Below, one piece after another: positions 58,457 to 64,000 of a stretch of 64,000 nucleotides of DNA. The notes under the pieces were generated by a model that was not told where the DNA came from, made no database searches, and saw only the letters and a list, made by a program, of their open reading frames with translations. Positions within the stretch are counted from its first letter, which is position 1. Each line of letters starts with the position of its first letter. Source of the stretch: Propionibacteriaceae bacterium AM104-82 (lineage in GTDB: Bacteria; Actinomycetota; Actinomycetes; Propionibacteriales; Propionibacteriaceae); the NCBI GenBank assembly GCA_027658995.1, contig JAQDQK010000001.1:434001-498000 (forward strand), read 5' to 3'. Position numbers and translations under genes: made by a program.

Positions 58457-58477
58457 TTGAATCGTTACAACGATCAA
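58457..58477. promoter_or_regulatory. operator-like palindrome upstream of the CUT1 importer
   Basis: ATCGTT-AC-AACGAT (58461-58474), extended to TTGA/TCAA at its ends. A -10 candidate TACGCT lies at 58491-58496. Possible LacI-family operator; the regulator gene is not in the window. Confidence 0.5.
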
Positions 58478-58516
58478 ACGTGAGTCGTGCTACGCTCGCC
58501 GTGTTCTGAATAGATT

Positions 58517-58528
58517 CTCACTGGTGAG
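58517..58528. promoter_or_regulatory. short inverted repeat in the importer leader
   Basis: CTCAC-TG-GTGAG, a 12-bp palindrome 39 bp before the binding-protein start. Confidence 0.35.
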
Positions 58529-58567
58529 TGTCTAAGCAACAATGTTTCATTCGTCAAGGAGGACGCC

Positions 58568-59911
58568 ATGTCAACCATCGGAACGCGCATCGGGAAGTGG
58601 GCGCTGGTCGCCACCGCCATCGCGCTGCCCCTGACTGCCTGCGGCGGAGCGAGCGCGCCGACCTCGCCGGGTGGCGAAGGGTCCAAGCCGGCCGCCGCGA
58701 CCGGCACCGACCCCGACAAGTTCACGGTGCAGACGGCCAACGAGAACCCCGCGCTGCGCGAGCAACTCGAGGCCCTCGCAGCCAACCAGTGCAAGGCCGA
58801 GAACGAGGCTCTCCCCATGGAGATGCTGACCGTCGCTCAGGCCGACACCGTGCAGAAGGTCACGCTGCTTGCCAGCCAGGGCGCCCTGCCTGCCCACACC
58901 ATCGCGGGCACCGCGATGGTCCGACCCGACGGCGACCTCGGAGCGGGCAAGTTGATCGTCAACCTCAAGGACGCCATGGGCGCCTCGGGTGCGCTCGACA
59001 ACGTGCTGCCGGCCGTGGTCTCCACAGAGGAGAACGTCTACGGCGGGCTCGTCTCGATGCCGTACCAGTACAACATCGAGGGCATCTTCTACAACAAGGT
59101 GATCTTCGCAGACAACGGCATCGAGGAGCCGAAGACCTGGGACGAACTGGTCGCGGCCTCCGAGAAACTGAAGGCCGCCGGCGTCACCCCGATGACGCAG
59201 GCAGGAGCGGCCGGCTGGCCCGTGACACGCCTGATCGGCATGCACGCGATGCGCGCCGTCGGGCCGCAGGCGATGGTGGACATCAAGGATGGCAAGGCCA
59301 AGCTCACCGACGAGGCCTACGTCGCCGCCGCCGATGCGGTCGCCGAGTTCGCCGCCAAGGGCTACTTCGGCGACGGTGTCTCCAGCCGCGACATGGACCA
59401 GTCACAGAACATGTTCCTCACCGGCAAGGCCGCCATGACCTACGACGGCACCTGGTTCCTGAGCGTCGTCAACGACCCCGACAAGAACACCGTCGGGGCC
59501 GAGAACGTGGGCTTCATGCCGTTCCCCGCCGTCGACGGCGGCAAGGGCAGCATCGAGCAGTACCCCGCCAACGCCGGCGCCCCCATGGTCTTCTCCTCGA
59601 AGAGCTACGGCCCCAAGGTTGACGCCTGGGTCACCTGCATCGCGGAGAACTTCGGCCAGGAGGCGCTGCAGAGCTCCGGCACCATCACCGGTTTCAAGGT
59701 CAACGGCGAGGTGACCGACCTGTCGCCCAACACGGCGGAGATCCAGAAGCGGATCGAGGGCATCAGCGAGACCGTCCTGTGGTTCGAGGCGCTGATGGAC
59801 CCGAAGACCAACTCGCTCGCCTCCTCGGATGTCACCCTGCTGCTCACCGGCCAGATGTCCGGCGCGGACTACATGGCTGATCTGCAGAAGAGCATCGAAG
59901 CCAACAAGTGA
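58568..59911 (+). CDS. carbohydrate ABC transporter substrate-binding lipoprotein (CUT1)
   Basis: A 447-residue extracellular solute-binding protein family 1 member. The lipobox LTAC is at residues 22-25, then a Ser/Gly-rich linker. Characteristic strings are SMPYQYNIEGIFYNKVIF, TWDELVAASEKLKAAGVTPM and GKAAMTYDGTWFLSVV. It captures an oligosaccharide for the two permeases encoded next. With a GH2 beta-galactosidase on one side and a GH78 rhamnosidase on the other, a plant rhamno-galacto-oligosaccharide or glycoside is a likely ligand, but this is inference. AAGGAGG precedes the ATG. Confidence 0.87.
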   Translation: MSTIGTRIGKWALVATAIALPLTACGGASAPTSPGGEGSKPAAATGTDPDKFTVQTANENPALREQLEALAANQCKAENEALPMEMLTVAQADTVQKVTLLASQGALPAHTIAGTAMVRPDGDLGAGKLIVNLKDAMGASGALDNVLPAVVSTEENVYGGLVSMPYQYNIEGIFYNKVIFADNGIEEPKTWDELVAASEKLKAAGVTPMTQAGAAGWPVTRLIGMHAMRAVGPQAMVDIKDGKAKLTDEAYVAAADAVAEFAAKGYFGDGVSSRDMDQSQNMFLTGKAAMTYDGTWFLSVVNDPDKNTVGAENVGFMPFPAVDGGKGSIEQYPANAGAPMVFSSKSYGPKVDAWVTCIAENFGQEALQSSGTITGFKVNGEVTDLSPNTAEIQKRIEGISETVLWFEALMDPKTNSLASSDVTLLLTGQMSGADYMADLQKSIEANK

Positions 59912-59916
59912 CGGCG

Positions 59917-59945
59917 CTGGGCCCGGTCGATCCGGCCGGGCCCAG
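59917..59945 (+). promoter_or_regulatory. intercistronic hairpin between binding protein and permease genes
   Basis: CTGGGCCCGG / CCGGGCCCAG (59917-59926 and 59936-59945), a 10-bp perfect stem with a 9-nt loop and no T-run. Such hairpins stabilise the upstream binding-protein mRNA and reduce permease expression. Confidence 0.6.
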
Positions 59946-59972
59946 ACCAACTCCCCACGGCGGAGGCATCAC

Positions 59973-60854
59973 GTGAACTCAATCTTCGGTGATCGCAAGA
60001 CGATCGTCATACTGCTAGGGCCAGCGCTGCTGGTCTACACACTCCTCAAGGTCGTGCCCGTCCTGTGGTCGTTCGGCCTGTCCTTCTTCAAGGGAAACAC
60101 CCTGCGCGGCTTCACCTTCGTCGGGCTCGACAACTTCGCCACCTTCTTCGGCGACGACGCCGCCATCCAGGCCGTCAAGGTCAGCGTCGGCTTCGCCGTG
60201 GTGGCAACCATCGGCCAGGTGACGCTCGGGTATCTCCTTGCCCTGCTGTACGTGTTCGGCCTCCGCAAGGGCTCGACGCTGCTGCGCACCATCGTGTTCT
60301 TCCCGGCGATCCTGCCGACGGTTGCCGTCGCTCTGTTGTTCAAGAGTTACGTGGCGGTCGGCGAGAACCAGGGCCCCGTCAATGACATCATCAACTTCTT
60401 CGGCGGCGGCTCGATCGAGGTGCTCGCGTCGACCTACGGCACGATGCTGACGGCGGTCGTCATGACGCTGTGGACCTCGATGGGCTTCTACGCGATCCTG
60501 CTCTACGCGGGGCTGCTCGACATCCCCGAGGAGGTGCTGGAATCGGCCCGCCTCGACGGTGCCACCGGATGGCGGCTCGTCCGGCACGTCGTGCTGCCCC
60601 TGTCGCTGCCGATCCTGATGAGTTCCCTGATCTTCAGCCTCAACTCGACGCTCAAGGTGTTCGACAGCCTGCTTGCGCTCAACAATGGGGGCCCCGGGAC
60701 CTCGACCGCGCCGCTGACGCTCTACATGTATCGAACGTCCTTCGAGTACGCCGAATACGGCTACGGCTCGACGATCGCCCTTGTCCTGACGTTGCTGTGC
60801 CTCGTGTTCACGCTGGCCATCTTCAGGTCGTCCCGCAGTCGGATGGAGGACTGA
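59973..60854 (+). CDS. carbohydrate ABC transporter permease 1 (MalF-like, CUT1)
   Basis: A 293-residue permease with six hydrophobic segments and the CUT1 EAA loop (EEVLESARLDGATGWRLVRHVVLPL). GTG 59973 is chosen because GGAGG lies 6 nt upstream. It pairs with the second permease. No ATPase gene is in the operon; a shared MsiK-type ATPase encoded elsewhere is expected. Confidence 0.88.
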   Translation: MNSIFGDRKTIVILLGPALLVYTLLKVVPVLWSFGLSFFKGNTLRGFTFVGLDNFATFFGDDAAIQAVKVSVGFAVVATIGQVTLGYLLALLYVFGLRKGSTLLRTIVFFPAILPTVAVALLFKSYVAVGENQGPVNDIINFFGGGSIEVLASTYGTMLTAVVMTLWTSMGFYAILLYAGLLDIPEEVLESARLDGATGWRLVRHVVLPLSLPILMSSLIFSLNSTLKVFDSLLALNNGGPGTSTAPLTLYMYRTSFEYAEYGYGSTIALVLTLLCLVFTLAIFRSSRSRMED

Positions 60855-60855
60855 C

Positions 60856-61740
60856 ATGACCGCCATCGCCAAAGAGCTGCCAGTGCGCCGCAGACCGCTG
60901 CGCCGCTCGATCCGCCGCTACGCGCGGCGACTGCCCATCTGGATCGGCGTGAGCATCCTGCTCGTCGTCGTGTTGTACCCCCAGGTGTGGATGGTGCTCG
61001 GCTCGTTCAAGAGCCAGTCCGAGTTCCTGTCCAACCCTGCCCTGTCGCTCCCGACCCAGTGGCGCTTCGACAACTACATCACGGCGCTGACCACGGGCAA
61101 CATCGGGCTGAACTACCTCAACAGCCTCATCGTGACGGTGCCGTCGGTGATCCTGATTGTCTTCATCGGGGTGGCTGCGGGCTACGCGCTGGAGATCATG
61201 GTGTGGCGAGGCCGCGGGGGCGTGCTCCTGTACGTGCTCGCCGGCATCATGGTGCCCGGCCAGATGATCCTCGTGCCGCTGTTCATCGCCTACTTCAAGA
61301 TCGGCATCACGGACTCCTACCTTCCGCTGATCCTGACCTACACGGTGATGGGCCTCCCTCTGACCACCTTCCTGATGGCCACCTACTTCCGGTCGGTGCC
61401 TCGCGAGGTGTTCGAGGCCGCGACCGTCGACGGCTGCGGACCCCTTCGCTCCTTCTGGGTCGTTGGGCTCCCCATGATGAAGAACGCGATCTTCACCATC
61501 GGCACGGTGCAGTTCTTCAGCGTCTGGAACGACCTGCTGATCGCGCTGACGTTCACGACCCGGCCGGCGATGGCGACGATCCAGGTCGGGCTGCTCAGCC
61601 TGGGAGATGAGTACGGATCGACCCAGTACGGGCCGCTGTTCGCCGCCGTCAGCCTCAACATCCTCGTGCTGATGGTCGTGTTCATCGTGCTCAACAAGCG
61701 GATCATGGCAGGTATGGCCGCCGGGTCAGTCAAGGGCTGA
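60856..61740 (+). CDS. carbohydrate ABC transporter permease 2 (MalG-like, CUT1)
   Basis: A 294-residue inner-membrane permease. About six transmembrane segments follow a basic N-terminus. The EAA motif is EVFEAATVDGCGPLRSFWVVGLP. ATG starts 1 bp after the previous gene's stop. It ends the operon at the terminator 61758-61790. Confidence 0.88.
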   Translation: MTAIAKELPVRRRPLRRSIRRYARRLPIWIGVSILLVVVLYPQVWMVLGSFKSQSEFLSNPALSLPTQWRFDNYITALTTGNIGLNYLNSLIVTVPSVILIVFIGVAAGYALEIMVWRGRGGVLLYVLAGIMVPGQMILVPLFIAYFKIGITDSYLPLILTYTVMGLPLTTFLMATYFRSVPREVFEAATVDGCGPLRSFWVVGLPMMKNAIFTIGTVQFFSVWNDLLIALTFTTRPAMATIQVGLLSLGDEYGSTQYGPLFAAVSLNILVLMVVFIVLNKRIMAGMAAGSVKG

Positions 61741-61757
61741 GGCGCCCCCGATGCGCC

Positions 61758-61790
61758 AAGGGCCGGGCTCCGATGGGAGCCCGGCCCTTT
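61758..61790. terminator. bidirectional terminator between the importer and rhamnosidase genes
   Basis: 14-bp perfect stem (61758-61771 with 61776-61789) starting AAGGG and ending CCCTT, 4-nt loop, T-run on the plus strand and A-start usable on the minus strand; both convergent genes end within 20 bp of it. Confidence 0.9.
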
Positions 61791-61800
61791 GTGTGGGCGA

Positions 61801-64000
61801 TCAGATCGCGGCTACCGCCAGCCGATGCACCATCAGCCGGTGCGTGCCGGAGCCGACCGTCTGCCCCTCGATGCCCTCGATCCTCGAGTCGGGCGCCAGC
61901 GGCAGCCACAGTTCGGCGGTGCAGCCGACCGGCACCGTCAGTTCGAGTTCGAGCCGCTCGTCAACGACCGACCAGTCGATCGCCACCGTGCCGTACGCCG
62001 TCTCGATGCTGGCGCGCGCCCAGTCAATCGACGCCGTCGGTCGCGGCTCGACGATGATCCGGCGGTAGCCGGGCTCTGCAGGATCCGGAGCCAGCCCTGC
62101 GACCGTGCGGTACACCCAGTCGATCATCGCGCCGTACGCGTAGTGGTTGAACGACAGCATCGACCCGCCTTCCCGGATGTCCATCTCGCCGCCGTGGATG
62201 GAGCCGTCCGGCCTGATGGCGTCCCAGCGTTCCCACACCGTGGTGGCGCCCATGTCGACCTGATACAGCCACGAGGGGGCGTCGCGGCGCAGCAGCATCC
62301 GGTACGCCTGATCCAGGTGGCCGGCGTTGGACAGTGCAAACAGCACCAGCGGGGTGCCCAGGAAGCCCGTCTCGATCCGGCCCTCGACGGCGTCGACCCG
62401 CGCGGCCAGCGAGGCGGCGACGGAGTCGCGCTCCTCTTCGGGGCAGATCGCGAACTCGAGGGCCAGAGCGGCGCCCGTCTGGGGGGTGGCCGCCTCCGCG
62501 CCGAACTCTGCCCACGTTGCCGCGGCGACCTCGTCTGCCCGCCGGTGCAGTCGCTCGGAGCGGTCCTGGTCGCCGACCAGGGCCTCTGTCCGGGCCAGGA
62601 TCCGCATGGAGTGCACAAAGAAGGCGTTGGCGACGTAGTCAGAATCCACCTTCGCGTCCCACGGCCGGTCGCCGGGGGCGTCGGGGTCGAGCCAGTCGCC
62701 GTACTGGAACGGCTCGTGCGGCAGCAGACCGCCTCCGGAGCGGCGCTCCAGGTGCTCAACCCATCTGCGCATGGAACCAAGCTGACGGCGCAGCGGCAGC
62801 GGATCGCCGTAGGACTCGTACAGGCTCCACGGGACGATGGTCGCGGCGTCGGCCCATCCGGCCCTTCCCATATCGTCGACGGGCCCTTGGCCGAAGACCA
62901 GGTCGCCTGGGGCGATGATGTTCGGCACGATCGACGCGACCGACCCGTCGGCGGGCTGATCGATCTCCAGGTCGCGCAGCCAGGACGACCAGAACGACAT
63001 CGCGTGGACGAGCGTGTTGGCCGTCGGCGCGAACGCCTGCGCATCGCCCGTCCAGCCCAGCCGCTCGTCGCGCTGCGGGCAGTCGGTCGGGACCGACAGG
63101 AAGTTGTCGCGCAGAGACCACTCCACGTTGCGGTGGAACTGGGTCAAAGCCTCGTGCGCGCAGTCGAAACTCGACCGGGCGGGCAGATCGCTGCTGATGG
63201 CGATCGCGGTCGCGGCGTGGACCGTCGCGGTCGTCTCCACCTGTGCGTAGCGGAAGCCGTGGAAGGTGAACGCGGGCTCAAGGACCTCGCGCCCGCCGCC
63301 GGCCAGCACGTACGTATCCGTCGCTTTCGCGGTGCGGAGGGCGGCGGTGTGTAGCTCGCCGGAGGGCTCGAGCAGTTCGGCGTGCCGGATGGTCACCACG
63401 TCACCTGCGTTGCCCTCAACCTCAAGCCGCACCCAGCCGCTCACGTTCTGGCCCGCGTCGAACTGGGCGCCGCTTGTGTGCGAGGTGCGCGTCATGGGGC
63501 GCTCCTCGATCGTGCGGATCGGCTCCGCGAGGCGCGGCTCGAACGTCGCCAGGTCGCCGCCCCGTGCCGTGACCGGCTCCCACGACGTGTCGTCGAATCC
63601 CGGCTCGGAGAAGCCGTGTGCGACCAGCGACAGGTCGGTGTGGGTGCCGTCGTAGATGCTGGAGCTCAGCACGCCGCCGAAGCCGCCGCGCCACAGCTCG
63701 TCCGAGGCGACCGTGACCTGCGTGCCGTCGAGCAGTTCGACCTCAAGTCGGGCGAGCACGCTGAGATCCTCGCCGTACAGGCCCGTGCGGCCTGTCCAAC
63801 CGATCCGGCCTCGGTACCAGCCGTCGCCGAGCCGCACTCCGATCGCGTTGCGGCCCGGACGCAGCAGGGCGGTCACGTCGTGCGTGGCGACCACGGTGCG
63901 CCCCTGGTAGCTGGTCCAGCCGGGCGCCAGATGCTCGTCGTCGGTGCGGCGGCCGTTGATCTCGCACTCGTAGATGCCCTGGGCCGAGATCCGCAGACGG
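61801..64000 (-). CDS. alpha-L-rhamnosidase, GH78 (5' end beyond the window)
   Basis: At least 732 residues of an open frame that continues off the right edge. GH78 features are the N-terminal rhamnosidase/carbohydrate-binding strip (GIYECEINGRR, LAPGWTSYQGR), PARSSFDCAHEALTQFHRNVEWS, and the catalytic region VPTDCPQRDERLGWTGDAQ carrying the general acid Asp/Glu. The C-terminus includes the DMGATTVWERWDAI strip and a beta-sandwich. The enzyme releases terminal alpha-L-rhamnose from plant polysaccharides, saponins or flavonoid glycosides. It has no visible signal peptide, but the true N-terminus is outside the window. Confidence 0.9.
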   Translation of the reverse strand, partial: RLRISAQGIYECEINGRRTDDEHLAPGWTSYQGRTVVATHDVTALLRPGRNAIGVRLGDGWYRGRIGWTGRTGLYGEDLSVLARLEVELLDGTQVTVASDELWRGGFGGVLSSSIYDGTHTDLSLVAHGFSEPGFDDTSWEPVTARGGDLATFEPRLAEPIRTIEERPMTRTSHTSGAQFDAGQNVSGWVRLEVEGNAGDVVTIRHAELLEPSGELHTAALRTAKATDTYVLAGGGREVLEPAFTFHGFRYAQVETTATVHAATAIAISSDLPARSSFDCAHEALTQFHRNVEWSLRDNFLSVPTDCPQRDERLGWTGDAQAFAPTANTLVHAMSFWSSWLRDLEIDQPADGSVASIVPNIIAPGDLVFGQGPVDDMGRAGWADAATIVPWSLYESYGDPLPLRRQLGSMRRWVEHLERRSGGGLLPHEPFQYGDWLDPDAPGDRPWDAKVDSDYVANAFFVHSMRILARTEALVGDQDRSERLHRRADEVAAATWAEFGAEAATPQTGAALALEFAICPEEERDSVAASLAARVDAVEGRIETGFLGTPLVLFALSNAGHLDQAYRMLLRRDAPSWLYQVDMGATTVWERWDAIRPDGSIHGGEMDIREGGSMLSFNHYAYGAMIDWVYRTVAGLAPDPAEPGYRRIIVEPRPTASIDWARASIETAYGTVAIDWSVVDERLELELTVPVGCTAELWLPLAPDSRIEGIEGQTVGSGTHRLMVHRLAVAAI

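Overview
The window is a stretch of high-GC actinobacterial chromosome, most likely from a member of the Propionibacteriales (Propionibacteriaceae-like). That placement is inference. It rests on very GC-rich codon third positions, the coproporphyrin-dependent haem pathway with hemQ, fused HemC-HemD proteins, GTG starts with 4-nt GTGA/ATGA overlaps, and several apparently leaderless genes with a TANNNT box exactly 7 nt before the start codon (putA, proA, rnj, a GNAT gene, a histidine kinase). Both ends cut genes: rbfA on the left, an alpha-L-rhamnosidase on the right.

Layout. 1-3.2 kb: translation and cofactor genes rbfA-truB-ribF, a convergent GNAT gene, then rpsO. 3.2-8.0 kb: a galactofuranose-type (YtfQRT-YjfF-like) ABC importer behind two inverted-repeat operators. 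8.0-11.4 kb: bifunctional PutA, divergent from pnp (11.6-13.8 kb). 14.0-18.2 kb: a sensor kinase, NarL-type regulator and large LuxR-type ATPase regulator in one direction, with a divergent VanY-like peptidase. 18.9-22.5 kb: a ribose-type ABC importer, then dapB. 23.4-29.1 kb: a GAF/PucR-type regulator divergent from a lactonase, small zinc-ribbon protein, alcohol dehydrogenase and aldehyde dehydrogenase. This matches the logic of the Agrobacterium attKLM/blcABC gamma-butyrolactone pathway, but the lactonase gene carries a +1 frameshift. 29-38.4 kb: a conserved housekeeping run, rnj, rplU-rpmA, obgE-proB, a PQ-loop protein, proA, a 42-residue membrane microprotein, nadD-rsfS and a histidine phosphatase.

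38.4-49.5 kb is a near-complete haem locus. hemA-hemH-hemQ run leftward and hemE-hemY-hemCD-hemB-hemL run rightward from a 56-bp shared control region holding a perfect inverted repeat. Together they cover glutamyl-tRNA to haem except the tRNA synthetase. The rightward operon ends in a second HemC-HemD fusion that has lost the cofactor-binding cysteine of HemC (Tyr in its place) and a substrate-binding arginine. This is the most unusual gene in the window.

49.5-55.2 kb is an accessory segment. It starts at a tRNA-Ala(GGC) gene and holds a degenerate serine-recombinase remnant joined to an unrelated 5' fragment, an SDR/DJ-1/TetR stress-type operon with its own palindrome, and an HNH/DUF222 nuclease-like gene. 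55.4-64 kb is a glycoside locus: a GH2 beta-galactosidase with a near-consensus promoter and overlapping operator, a CUT1 ABC importer lacking its own ATPase, and a convergent GH78 alpha-L-rhamnosidase. No rRNA, CRISPR array or complete insertion sequence was seen.
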